Source: Desmonostoc geniculatum HA4340-LM1 | Lineage (GTDB): Bacteria > Cyanobacteriota > Cyanobacteriia > Cyanobacteriales > Nostocaceae | Assembly: GCA_019359545.1 (NCBI GenBank) | Contig: JAHHHB010000020.1 | Coordinates: 1 to 64,000, forward strand | Length of the DNA stretch: 64,000 nt | Direction of reading: 5' to 3' | Shown here: one piece after another, positions 9,194 to 17,700 of the stretch | How positions within the stretch are numbered: position 1 is the stretch's first letter | How the letters are laid out: each line of letters begins with the position of its first letter | Notes under the pieces: generated by a model | Told to the model about the DNA's origin: nothing | The model's input: only the letters and a program-made list of their open reading frames with translations | Database searches by the model: none | Made by a program: the position numbers and the translations under genes

Positions 9194-10540
9194 TCAATTT
9201 AACGACAGAAATTCTTCTCCAGCCGTGGGATGAATGCCTATTGTTTCATCCAGTTCTTGCTTAGTAATGCCCTTGCGAATTGCAACACCGAGACTTTGAA
9301 TGATATCTGCCGCATTCTCACCCACCATATGAGCGCCCAAAACTTCCTCAGAATCAGCATTTACCACTAACTTGATGGTTGCTTGCTTATCATTTTCGGT
9401 TAGCTGATAAAACAGTGGTTGGAATTGGCTGTAGTAGCATTTTACAGATTCACCAAATTTTTCCCGTGCCTTGGCTTCAGTCATCCCCACAGTGGCGACT
9501 TCTGGACGGCAAAAAACAGCAGAGGGCACATAATCATAATTAACTTTTTGCGGCTTGTTGCCAAAAACTGTATTGGCAAAGGCAATACCTTCTGCTTGAG
9601 CCACTGGAGACAATTGGATGCGGCTGGTACAGTCACCGACAGCAAAGATATTTTCTTGGTTGGTGCGGCTTTCTTCATCTACTTTGATTGCACCATTTTC
9701 GCCAAGTTCAACACAGGCATTTTCCAAGCCGAGATTTTTAGTATTTGGGGTGTAACCTGTGGCAACTAAAATCGTATCTGCTGCAACTATTTGTCGGCTC
9801 TCACTATTAATAGTCAACAACAAACACTCTTCTGAATATTTGATTTTTTGAACAGTGGTGTTGGTGAATAACTTAATTCCCCGTTTACTCAAAGCCTGTT
9901 GCACATTAGAGCGAATGTCATCATCAAATCCTGATAAAATCATCTTCTCTTTTTCAATTAGCGTCACCTGACAGCCAAAAGCGTGCATCATGCTGGAAAA
10001 TTCTACGCCAATGTAGCCACCGCCAATAATTGTCAAACGTTTCGGCAAATAGGGTAGCTGAAACATCTCGCGGGATGTAATGCCGTATTCTATACCTGGG
10101 ATATTCGGCTTCAGGGGTTGGCCGCCCACAGCAATTAAAATTTTGTCCGCAGTAACTTTGCGTCCAGCAATACTAATAGTATGAGCATCGAGAAAACTGG
10201 CACGTTCTGAAATGATTTCAATTCCAGCTTTCTGCAATTGCTGCAAATAAGATTCGTTAATGCTGTTAAGATGCTTGTGTACAGATTTAATAAATAATGT
10301 CCAGTCAAAGTATGTCGGGCAATCACTCCACCCATAACTGCGTGCCATTTCATTTTGTAGGGCAAAGTCAGCAGCACAGACAATGAGTTTTTTGGGAACG
10401 CAGCCACGATTTACACAAGTTCCACCGAGGTCTTCTTGTTCGGCAATGGCAACACGCACGCCATAACTAGCTGCTTTTTTAGCTGCTGCCAATCCCCCAG
10501 GCCCAGCACCAATGACAAACAAATCATAATCAAATGTCAT
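9194..10540 (-). CDS. gor: Glutathione reductase
   Basis: This flavoprotein disulfide reductase has 448 residues and would keep glutathione reduced in the cytoplasm. FAD binding is by GAGPGGLAAAKKA near residue 11. The redox-active pair is Cys42 and Cys47 in GGTCVNRGCVPKK. The pyridine nucleotide site is IIGGGYIGVEF. The second FAD motif is NIFAVGDCT. The catalytic base motif HPTAGEEF lies at the C-terminus. The segment after the second Rossmann strand reads TLIEKEKMILSGFD: the two arginines that bind the NADPH 2'-phosphate in E. coli are not there, consistent with the deviant cofactor site known from Anabaena enzymes. The gene has its own start with AAGGAA upstream. Confidence 0.92.
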   Translation of the reverse strand: MTFDYDLFVIGAGPGGLAAAKKAASYGVRVAIAEQEDLGGTCVNRGCVPKKLIVCAADFALQNEMARSYGWSDCPTYFDWTLFIKSVHKHLNSINESYLQQLQKAGIEIISERASFLDAHTISIAGRKVTADKILIAVGGQPLKPNIPGIEYGITSREMFQLPYLPKRLTIIGGGYIGVEFSSMMHAFGCQVTLIEKEKMILSGFDDDIRSNVQQALSKRGIKLFTNTTVQKIKYSEECLLLTINSESRQIVAADTILVATGYTPNTKNLGLENACVELGENGAIKVDEESRTNQENIFAVGDCTSRIQLSPVAQAEGIAFANTVFGNKPQKVNYDYVPSAVFCRPEVATVGMTEAKAREKFGESVKCYYSQFQPLFYQLTENDKQATIKLVVNADSEEVLGAHMVGENAADIIQSLGVAIRKGITKQELDETIGIHPTAGEEFLSLN

Positions 10541-10972
10541 AAAAATCTGTTCCTTTTCAACTTTTTGGAAAGCAGAGCTACTTCATCCCTTATAGTTATT
10601 CAGACAAAACTTCATCTACTGTCTTTGGGTGGACAAATCGACATTAAAACACGCTGATATGTAGCAGATTGCCGCTTGAATAGCAATTACTACAAAAATA
10701 ACAGCGTAGGCGCAGACCAAGCTAGGCATCGCCCCACTATTGCTAAGTTACATTACATTTTGCTGTGGAACAGACAACATACCCATTCTACAAGAAGTCA
10801 GTGTTGGCGATCGCTTCGGGCAGCGCGTAGCCCATCGCCTAGTTTGGCTAGGTATGCGATCGGGCTTTTGATCCAAAGCATATAAATAACAGCCTCTGAA
10901 GTAGTGGCGACTGCTGTAAAATATTGTCATGGGTAATGTTGGGTTGAAGAACAAAACCCAACCTTATACCTT
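10541..10972. other. Intergenic, with one dispersed repeat
   Basis: No gene is supported. A 32-bp relative of the GCGAT...ACGC dispersed repeat family (minus orientation) lies at 10807-10838. The remainder shows no other structure that I can support. Confidence 0.5.
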
Positions 10973-11193
10973 AGAGGTTGTTTGAAAAGTCATGATTGAT
11001 GTATCAAAGATTTTTTACCCCACCCTAACCCTCCCCGATATATTGGGGAGCCACTGCGTTGGACGGGTTCCCCGGCTTGAAGCAAGTGGCGTGAGGGAAC
11101 CGGATTTTCTTATTTCCCCCCAATATATCGGGGGGACTAAGGGGGGTAATAATTCGATAAAAATTACAACATACCACTTTTCAAACAACCTCT
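10973..11193. repeat. 221-bp MITE with perfect 18-bp inverted ends
   Basis: AGAGGTTGTTTGAAAAGT at 10973-10990 is exactly inverted at 11176-11193. The interior contains ACCCCACCCTAACCCTCCCC with its own partial inverted partner (GGGGGGACTAAGGGGGGTAA), a core also seen inside MITE family A. It is non-coding, so it would need a transposase supplied elsewhere. Confidence 0.85.
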
Positions 11194-11241
11194 TAGAAAG
11201 CTATCCCAATCCAAAATCTAAAATCTAAAATCTAAAATCCT

Positions 11242-12018
11242 TTAGACTTTAAACCTTTTTGCCAAAATATTCAGCAGAATTTTTCGCGGTACCAATCGAG
11301 CTAATGTACTTCTCATTTGAGTAGTAATATCACCAATAATAACGGTAGGCCGCCATTCTTCTAAAGCTCTGAGAGATTCCCTAACTACTTCTTCAGAGGA
11401 ATATACCTTTTCTGTGCTTCCTGCTAAAGCTGGAGGAAAATGAGCTTCTGCAAAAAAATTTGTTTCTATAGGCCCTGGACAAGTAACTAGGATACGGACA
11501 CCATATTGGCGGTTTTCTGCCCAGAGTGCTTCACTAAAGCTGAGAATAAAAGCTTTACTCGCAGCATAAACAGCAAGATATGGTATAGGTTGAAATCCGG
11601 TAATTGAGGATACGTTAATAATACTTCCAGAACGACGTTCCCGCATTAATGGTAGAAATTTATGGGTTAAATCTACCAATGCCACAATATTTAATTGTAT
11701 GATTTTAACTTGTCTTTCTCCATCTGACTCGGCAAAGTCACCATAGGAACCAAAACCAGCATTGTTGATTAATAAATCAATCGTTAACCCTTTTGCTTTT
11801 GTGGTATCAAATACAGCGGCGGCGGCGTTAGCTTCTGTAAGATCTTTAACTATAACATCTACTTCAATTTTGTGTTTATCTTGTAGTTCTTGAGCTAATT
11901 GTTTGAGTTTATCTTCCGAACGAGCAACGAGTACAAGATTTGTCTTGCGTGCTGCTAATTCCTGGGCAAAAGCCTTACCAATACCACTAGAGGCACCAGT
12001 AATTAAAGCAGTTGACAT
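11242..12018 (-). CDS. Short-chain dehydrogenase/reductase (SDR)
   Basis: The 258-residue classical SDR has the cofactor loop TGASSGIGKAFA at residues 7-18, NNAGFGSYGD in the middle, INVSSITG with the catalytic Ser, and YAASKAF with the catalytic Tyr and Lys. PGPIETNFF follows. The C-terminus, about 230-258, carries the basic tail LARLVPRKILLNILAKRF often seen in membrane-associated SDRs of the DltE/short-chain acyl reductase type. The substrate is unknown. VARSEDK after the second strand suggests NADP(H). It is a single gene in its own unit. Confidence 0.9.
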   Translation of the reverse strand: MSTALITGASSGIGKAFAQELAARKTNLVLVARSEDKLKQLAQELQDKHKIEVDVIVKDLTEANAAAAVFDTTKAKGLTIDLLINNAGFGSYGDFAESDGERQVKIIQLNIVALVDLTHKFLPLMRERRSGSIINVSSITGFQPIPYLAVYAASKAFILSFSEALWAENRQYGVRILVTCPGPIETNFFAEAHFPPALAGSTEKVYSSEEVVRESLRALEEWRPTVIIGDITTQMRSTLARLVPRKILLNILAKRFKV

Positions 12019-12132
12019 TCTACATATTCAGATAGTTTTTCCAGCACATTATAAATATTAGCCAGAATGGATATAATTTTTAACTATCTAAAGTGATATA
12101 CCTAAAAGGGTAAAACCAGCATCTAGTACTAA

Positions 12133-12732
12133 CTACCATTGTTCAGCCCAATAGATAATTTCTGACGTTGAATTATTAATTGCAACACCATAGCTATCTC
12201 CGTGATTCCATTTGAAGCCAGATCTACCTCTGTCTGTTGTATTTAATACTAATATTTCATATGCATCTGGAAAAGTTTCCGCCGGAAAGTCACTGGTGTA
12301 GAAAAAAGTTGTTGGCACACCGTTAGGCTGGTTGATATGGTCGTTTGTATTACCACCTCTATATTTATGTTTTGCATTATTTCTGTATTGTGAGAGTAAT
12401 TTTTTTATTTTTTCTGGCGGCTGTTTGAATCTAATTTGGAAAAAACTACCTCCTTGTAAAAATCCAGGAGAGTAAGCAACGCGAACATCTTTAGCATCAC
12501 TAGGTATCTGATTTGGAAAATGTTTTAGTTCGTCCCTATTAGACCACAATTGATTACGAATTTCTTTATAGCGTGTTGTATCAGTTATTATTTTAGGTTC
12601 GCTAGTATTACTAAAAGCTTTTCTCAGGAAAAAGCTTCCTCCAACAATACCAAGACTGCCAAGGGAAAATAGAACTATCATGGCAGCTTGGATAAAATGC
12701 GTAGGCATAGCCCGTCGTAGACATCGCTTCAT
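12133..12732 (-). CDS. Hypothetical membrane-anchored protein, repeat-derived N-terminus
   Basis: The 199-residue protein has one N-terminal membrane segment at about 14-35 (AAMIVLFSLGSLGIVGGSFF). A mostly periplasmic or lumenal domain follows, with aromatic- and Asn-rich text (FFQIRFKQPPEKIKKLL, FFYTSDFPAETFPDAYEI, GVAINNSTSEIIYWAEQW). I do not recognise the family. The first eleven or so codons (MKRCLRRAMPT) are translated from a 29-bp dispersed repeat at 12699-12727, so the native start may be an internal Met at residue 9 or 18. It is a single gene next to the hairpin array. Confidence 0.6.
   Translation of the reverse strand: MKRCLRRAMPTHFIQAAMIVLFSLGSLGIVGGSFFLRKAFSNTSEPKIITDTTRYKEIRNQLWSNRDELKHFPNQIPSDAKDVRVAYSPGFLQGGSFFQIRFKQPPEKIKKLLSQYRNNAKHKYRGGNTNDHINQPNGVPTTFFYTSDFPAETFPDAYEILVLNTTDRGRSGFKWNHGDSYGVAINNSTSEIIYWAEQW
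12699..12727 (-). repeat. 29-bp dispersed repeat (GCGAT...ACGC family)
   Basis: On the minus strand the sequence starts GCGATGTCTACGACGGGCTA and ends ACGC. It is nearly identical to 58515-58543, and relatives lie at 50490-50518 and 50866-50894. Here it overlaps the first codons of the gene at 12133-12732. Confidence 0.8.
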
Positions 12733-13046
12733 TGAGTTGGATGTGTCTAATTATCATAGTTATATACCCAACTACTAAACTAAAATCGTACTATTGCGGA
12801 CATCAGACTAGAGATATTAACGGAAACTTTGTCTGTTTAGGCGAAAATTGGGGTATTTATAAAATTCTGGTGAAGATGAGCAATGCTTACTTAGTTAAAT
12901 ACCGCAGGTTGTCCTTGTTGAAGTTAATACTAACGTTATAGATAACGAAATCAATGCCACAGCGACCTCTTTTTTTTTCAATTCTTCCCGATCGAGTGAG
13001 GACTAAAGCGGATATATAAATAGTAGATGCACCTTAATTAAATCAT

Positions 13047-13071
13047 AGCCCTCAGCTAAAAGCCGGGGGCT
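13047..13071 (+). terminator. Hairpin 1 of the tandem array, terminator-like
   Basis: The arms AGCCCTCAGCT and AGCCGGGGGCT pair with G-U wobble and are followed by TTATTTATT. Equivalent hairpins sit at 13191-13215 and 13338-13360. Confidence 0.6.
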
Positions 13072-13492
13072 TTATTTATTGCTGATAATTTTGATTTTGG
13101 AAATAAAAATATTCTGAACAAGTAAAATTTACCCGGATAGGGCACGAATGAAAGCGGATTATTAAATGGTAGATGCACCTTAATAAATAAAGCCCCCAGC
13201 TTTTAGTTTAGGGCTTTATTTATTGCTGATAATTTTGATTTTGGAAATAAAAATATTTTGAACAAGTAAAATTTACCCGGATATGGTACGAATGAAAACG
13301 GATTATTAAATGGTAGATGCACCTTAATAAATTTATCGCCCCCAGCTTTTAGCTGAGGGCTTTATTTATTACTGATAATTTTGATTTTGGAAATAAAAAA
13401 ATATTCTGAACAAGTGAAATTTGCCCGGATAGAGGCAGAATGAAAACGGATTATTAAATGGTAGATGCACTCTAATAAATCACATATGTCAC

Positions 13493-13517
13493 AGCCCTCA
13501 GCCTTTGGTCTGGGGCT
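13493..13517. terminator. Hairpin 4, likely terminator of exoD
   Basis: AGCCCTCAGCC...GGTCTGGGGCT is followed on the plus strand by TTTATTATTT. It begins a few bases after the exoD stop on the minus strand, where it can act as that gene's terminator as well as ending the array unit. Confidence 0.55.
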
Positions 13518-13521
13518 TTTA

Positions 13522-14127
13522 TTATTTAAATATAGATGGTAGCAAACCAGGAGCTAACCACAGACCATAACCAATAAATCCAAATAGCAAACTAATCATG
13601 GCTGTAATAACATAGCTGATACAAATTAATAAACCATCAGATTCGATGGTGGCAACAGTTAAAAGTAAAATGCCTACAGTGGGAATAGGATTTGTCAGGG
13701 GAATTGGTAAAATTAGTAATATTGTTAACCAAGAGATGCAAAACCCATTGATTCGCCAAATCAAGGGATTATGGGCTATTTTTCCCAATCGTGGACGGGC
13801 TATTTTTTGTAACACTTTAGTGAGACGACCCAAGTTTTGTAAAAGTAACTGGGCAAAGGCACGAGGAAATTTGTAGTTAGCGATTCTTTTCGGTAGCCAA
13901 GGCGATCGCCTTCCTAAAAGCATTTGTACTGACAACAGCAAACAAGCAGCACCAAAAGGGCCAGTTAATCCCGGTGGCATCGGAAACAAAAACGGCAATA
14001 CTAATAATGCAATTACCAGGCTGAACCCTCGTTCTGAGGTTTCTGCCAGAATATCACCTAGAGTCAGGGGTTGTTCGGCTAGGCGTTCTAAGAGGGACTT
14101 TATATCTTGAGAAAATCTCAGATGCAT
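13522..14127 (-). CDS. ExoD-family membrane protein
   Basis: The 201-residue integral membrane protein belongs to the exopolysaccharide synthesis ExoD family. LTLGDILAETSERGFSLVIA opens the conserved region at about residue 21, followed by LPFLFPMPPG, GAACLLLSVQMLLGRRSPWLP and the C-terminal NPIPTVGILLLTVATIESDG. Four to five hydrophobic segments are visible. ExoD affects exopolysaccharide and alkaline tolerance in rhizobia; the biochemical role is not established. The length is typical. The gene ends at the last hairpin of the tandem array. Confidence 0.85.
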   Translation of the reverse strand: MHLRFSQDIKSLLERLAEQPLTLGDILAETSERGFSLVIALLVLPFLFPMPPGLTGPFGAACLLLSVQMLLGRRSPWLPKRIANYKFPRAFAQLLLQNLGRLTKVLQKIARPRLGKIAHNPLIWRINGFCISWLTILLILPIPLTNPIPTVGILLLTVATIESDGLLICISYVITAMISLLFGFIGYGLWLAPGLLPSIFK

Positions 14128-14150
14128 TTGGCGTGATTTCGATCGAAGGG

Positions 14151-14179
14151 AGTGGGGAGTGGGGAGTGGGGAGTGGGGG
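14151..14179. repeat. Short tandem repeat, 4 x AGTGGGG
   Basis: Four heptamers lie upstream of exoD. They are followed by degenerate AACTCCTAACTC-type repeats up to about 14245. Confidence 0.85.
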
Positions 14180-14316
14180 AGATGAGCGAGGATAATTTCT
14201 AACTTCTAACTCTTAACTCCAAACTCGAAACTCCTAACTCCTGACTCTGCCAATTTTAGATTTTAGTTCGCACCTTTGGCACGCTGGAGGCACAACTTAG
14301 ATTTTCGATTGAAGAA

Positions 14317-14350
14317 AAAATCTAAAATCTAAAATCTAAAATCTAAAATT
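14317..14350. repeat. Short tandem repeat, AAATCTA heptamers
   Basis: More than four copies of a 7-base AAATCTA unit lie directly after the 3' end of the lipid kinase gene. The same unit occurs at 48901-48942. Confidence 0.85.
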
Positions 14351-14359
14351 GAATGACTC

Positions 14360-15244
14360 CTAACTCTTGACTTCTGCGGGTACTAAAACACTTATAGCTT
14401 TAGGTATAACTCGGAAATGGGCAGGTGTGTAAGTAGTGATTTCACCATCTGTATTAATGGGGCGTGGTTTGCGAGTATATAAATGTATTTCCTGACCTTG
14501 AAGAGAGCGTACACTCTCCCAATGTATATGCCGCCCTTGTCGCATTGCAGGTAATAATAATATAGTCTGCCACCAATGTTGAATTTCTAGACTATAAAGA
14601 TCCAGTCTTTGGTCATCTATTGCAGCATCATCTGCCACTGCCATACCACCACCATAATAGCGACCGTTACCTACAGCAATTTGCACTGTTTTCACGCGAA
14701 CCGATTCACCATTGATGGCAATCTCGGCACTAAAAGGTCTAGCTGACCAAATCACTTGCAATGCAGTGGCGGCGTAAGCAAATATTCCCCAACGACGTTT
14801 GACTTCTTTGGTAAGTCGTTCGGTAATTTTTACACTCAATCCCAGACTAGCAACGTTAAAAAAGTGCTTGCCGTTGACCCAACCCAAGTCAATGCGGTGT
14901 AAATTTTTCTGGGCAATAATATTACAAGCTTCGCTGAGGGAGTTGGGAATTTCTAAAGTTCTTGCTAGGTCGTTGGCAGTTCCCAGAGGTAAAATTCCTA
15001 AGGGCAACTGAGTTTCAACTAAAGCATCTACTGCGGCATTCAGAGTGCCATCGCCACCACCAACTATTACTAAATCAACTTGATGTTGATAGCGAAGTAT
15101 AACTTCAGAAAGTTGTTTTGGATGTTCTGTAGACTCTTCAATTAAAATAAAGCCGAGTGTCTTCAAATAATCAATTGCTTCCGACAGACCTTTTTGCCCT
15201 TGGCGGGCGTGACGATTTACTAACAGCAGTGCGCGGGAACTCAT
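14360..15244 (-). CDS. YegS/BmrU-type lipid (diacylglycerol) kinase
   Basis: The 294-residue cytosolic or membrane-peripheral protein has the diacylglycerol kinase catalytic fold. LLLVNRHARQG lies at residues 7-17, the nucleotide loop VGGGDGTLNAA at 61-71, and PLGILPLGTANDLARTL follows. In the C-terminal domain, IQIAVGNGRYYGGGM-like text and AAIDDQRLDLYSLE match the family. It would phosphorylate diacylglycerol or a related lipid with ATP. It is the size of E. coli YegS (299 aa). A few codons of the C-terminus lie close to the heptamer repeats. It is a single gene; its substrate cannot be read from sequence. Confidence 0.9.
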   Translation of the reverse strand: MSSRALLLVNRHARQGQKGLSEAIDYLKTLGFILIEESTEHPKQLSEVILRYQHQVDLVIVGGGDGTLNAAVDALVETQLPLGILPLGTANDLARTLEIPNSLSEACNIIAQKNLHRIDLGWVNGKHFFNVASLGLSVKITERLTKEVKRRWGIFAYAATALQVIWSARPFSAEIAINGESVRVKTVQIAVGNGRYYGGGMAVADDAAIDDQRLDLYSLEIQHWWQTILLLPAMRQGRHIHWESVRSLQGQEIHLYTRKPRPINTDGEITTYTPAHFRVIPKAISVLVPAEVKS

Positions 15245-15706
15245 GGGTAGTACCTTTTGTAGTTAATATGTCCAAGCATCCGCATCTGTTTACTCAGCTT
15301 AAATTTAACTATCAGAAACTTTTTCAGGTGCGATCGCAGTTATCAAAATGCATTTTATCAACACTTAATTATATTGTTATGGTTGCTATTTTTTCAGTTC
15401 TATTTTGTCTAATTTAAGTTTATCAGCTATTGAAATTTTAATAATCAGTGCATAGAGTGACGATGGCAACTTGAACTACAGACTGGGGAATCCTCCAACG
15501 AAGCCTTCAAGTTCCAAAAATCGTTGTGATAATTTTGTAGTATCTCAGGAACAAAGATAATTATAGTGTTATCTATATGACTAGTGTGTTAATCTGCGCT
15601 CGCCTTAGGGAAGCTGTAAAAGCTTTGACATAGTGTTCTGTGGTTTGAAAATTTCTATTCCTTCTAATTCACTAAACTAATTGCTAGAAAAATCGTGAGG
15701 TCATCA
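15245..15706. other. Intergenic, divergent promoter region
   Basis: The 460 bp between the divergent lipid kinase and CAP genes contain no supported gene, repeat array or clear hairpin. Both promoters must lie here. Confidence 0.45.
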
Positions 15707-16411
15707 ATGCAGCGAATTAAATTTTGGGTACTTTTTCCACTTACCTTAATATTTGGTTGTTCAAATCAATTGCTTCAATCTAGCCCGACTGTAGCCAAAT
15801 CTCAGCCAGCAGTAGCTAAAGAAAATAATCCAACTTTGTTAGCAAAAGCAAATTACCTTTCACCGCTGGAACAACAGGTAATTATTGAAACAAATAAAGT
15901 CAGAACAAATCCTAAAGCATATCTGCCGATTTTGGAAAACTATCGCAAGCGCTTTCAAGGTAACCGAGTCAAAATTTCTGATAATACTTATTTGAGAACT
16001 CAAGAAGGAGTCAAAGCAGTCGATGAGGCGATCGCATTTCTCAAATCAGCGCGTCCTGTAGTAGCTCTGAGTGCCTCTAAGGGTATGTCTTTGGCAGCAA
16101 AAGACCACGTTAAAGACCAAGGCGCAAAAGGTGCCACAGGTCATGATGGTAGCGATGGTAGCAACCCGTTTACTCGCATCAACCGCTATGGTAGATGGCT
16201 GACAACCGCAGGCGAAAATATCAGTTATGGGCCAAACACCGCCCAAGATATCGTCATGCAATTAATTATTGATGATGGTGTGCCCGATCGCGGTCATCGA
16301 AAAAACATTTTTAACGGCGCTTTTAAAGTTTCCGGTGTTGCTTTTGGAATTCACAAATCATATAGAACAATTTGCGTGATTAACTACGCTGGGGGGTATC
16401 AGGAAAAATAA
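15707..16411 (+). CDS. CAP/SCP-domain (PR-1-like) lipoprotein
   Basis: The 234-residue exported protein is read from the ATG at 15707, which follows GAGG by six bases; an in-frame GTG twelve bases earlier is part of that site. The N-terminus is a lipoprotein signal, with LTLIFGC near residue 17 as lipobox. The CAP domain, about 55-230, shows the family core: [37 protein letters not shown], and [16 protein letters not shown] with its His. CAP proteins act outside the cytoplasm, and bacterial members are poorly understood. After the stop comes a tract of G-rich short repeats. It is probably a single-gene unit. Confidence 0.88.
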   Translation: MQRIKFWVLFPLTLIFGCSNQLLQSSPTVAKSQPAVAKENNPTLLAKANYLSPLEQQVIIETNKVRTNPKAYLPILENYRKRFQGNRVKISDNTYLRTQEGVKAVDEAIAFLKSARPVVALSASKGMSLAAKDHVKDQGAKGATGHDGSDGSNPFTRINRYGRWLTTAGENISYGPNTAQDIVMQLIIDDGVPDRGHRKNIFNGAFKVSGVAFGIHKSYRTICVINYAGGYQEK

Positions 16412-16561
16412 ATTGAAATGGGGAATGGGGAGATGGGGAGATGGGGGGAGAGAGCGGGGAAAGATTTCTTCCCCATCCTCCCACACCTCCCACACTTCCA
16501 ATGCCCCATGCCCCATGCCCAATTCACAAGTTAAAATATAAAATCCCAAATGGTATAGTCT

Positions 16562-17269
16562 ATGTCTATAAATTTTCCTGGAATTATAGTATTTTTGACT
16601 TTGTTAGGTGTTATTGTCAATATTTTATATTTTCGATGGGAAAAGAAAAAAGAACAGCAAAGAACTGAAAAAATCAAACTGATTTGCGCTCAGTTAAAAA
16701 TGAATTTTTTAGCAGAAGACAGTAACAATATTATGCAGCATTTACATAATTTTAAACTATTTAACCAAAGAGGCAGAAACCTAGTTAAAAATATCTTATC
16801 GAAAGAAGTAAATAATTTTAAAATATACATTTTTGAATATAAATATTCAATATACAGAACTAAAAATAAATATGAACACTGGCAAACAGTAGCTTTCTTA
16901 TATGACGACAATATGCGTCTTCCTAAGTTTTTGTTAAAGCCAAAAAATATTTTAGAACAACTCAGTGATTTTTTAGGATCTCACGATATCAAGTTTGAAA
17001 ATTATCCCAGATTTTCTGAACAATATCTGTTACGCGGTAGTCATGAGCAAGAGATTCGCCAGATATTTACTGACAACGTACTTGTTTTTTTTGAAGGCAA
17101 AATAGGATTCTACCCGGCTATGCAAACAACGCCATGTGTAGAAGCAGCAGAGGGCTGCTTAATCTATTATCTTCAAGATGTACGTCATGAGCCGGAACAG
17201 ATTGAATTGTTCCTACAAGAGGCAATGGAAGTTTTCGATTTATTCAGAGCAAAAGCATCCGATAACTAA
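16562..17269 (+). CDS. Hypothetical protein with N-terminal membrane helix
   Basis: The 235-residue protein has a single N-terminal transmembrane segment at about residues 6-24 (GIIVFLTLLGVIVNILYF) followed by a basic stop-transfer stretch (RWEKKKEQQRTEK). The remainder is a soluble cytoplasmic domain with LYDDNMRLPKFLLKPKNI and FSEQYLLRGSHEQEIRQIF in the middle, and FFEGKIGFYPAMQTTPCVEA near the end. This mix resembles cyanobacterial conserved hypothetical proteins, but I assign no function. No catalytic motif stands out. Its base composition is more AT-rich than its neighbours. It is a single gene. Confidence 0.7.
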   Translation: MSINFPGIIVFLTLLGVIVNILYFRWEKKKEQQRTEKIKLICAQLKMNFLAEDSNNIMQHLHNFKLFNQRGRNLVKNILSKEVNNFKIYIFEYKYSIYRTKNKYEHWQTVAFLYDDNMRLPKFLLKPKNILEQLSDFLGSHDIKFENYPRFSEQYLLRGSHEQEIRQIFTDNVLVFFEGKIGFYPAMQTTPCVEAAEGCLIYYLQDVRHEPEQIELFLQEAMEVFDLFRAKASDN

Positions 17270-17427
17270 AGGATACTGTGAAAATTATCCCAAGTTGAAT
17301 AAATTGGCGATCGCAATATTACGAACCAAGGAGTGTTTTTGATCTCCTTGTTGAGCAACTTCGAGGTTCAGAGGCTCAATGTTGAGACACTACAATGCTT
17401 TAAGAAGCAAAAGTAGGTGTAATTGTA

Positions 17428-17700
17428 ATGCAATCAATTTTCTGGAGTATAGAAGAGGTAGCCCTAAGAGCTAAACAGTTTTACGAAAACGGTATTCGTC
17501 AAAATGTCGAGTGTGGTGACAACATCGGCAAGATGATTGTGATTGATGCAGAAACTGGTGAATATGGCATAGATCCAACTGGTGTAGAGACAGCGTTAAA
17601 GTTAAAACAGAAAAACCCTAATGCTAGATTGTTCACCATCCGAATTGGTTATGATGTTGCTGTAAGTTTTGGTGGTGCGATGGAGCGTACTGCTGAATGA
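17428..17700 (+). CDS. Small hypothetical protein, coupled to aspartic protease
   Basis: The 90-residue soluble protein starts at an ATG with AGGTG upstream. Its N-terminus is helical (EEVALRAKQFYENGIRQNVE), and the second half contains MIVIDAETGEYGID and ARLFTIRIGYDVAVSF. The stop overlaps the start of the following retropepsin-like gene by four bases (ATGA), so the two are translationally coupled. Small proteins of this type with DAETGEY-like text commonly precede clan AA proteases in cyanobacteria; I recall the arrangement but know of no tested function. It could be a partner or antitoxin-like regulator. Confidence 0.75.
   Translation: MQSIFWSIEEVALRAKQFYENGIRQNVECGDNIGKMIVIDAETGEYGIDPTGVETALKLKQKNPNARLFTIRIGYDVAVSFGGAMERTAE

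Larger units (their letters stand above)
13023..13526. repeat. Tandem array, ~146-bp unit, 3 copies plus a partial fourth
   Basis: The phrase GTAGATGCAC recurs at 13023, 13169, 13313 and 13461, giving spacings of 146, 144 and 148 bp. Each unit contains a GC-rich hairpin about 25 bp after this phrase, followed by CTTTATTTATT. Then comes a conserved AT-rich stretch (TGATAATTTTGATTTTGGAA) and ACAAGTAAAATTTACCCGGA. The last hairpin lies at the 3' end of the exoD gene. The array is non-coding on both strands. Confidence 0.9.
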
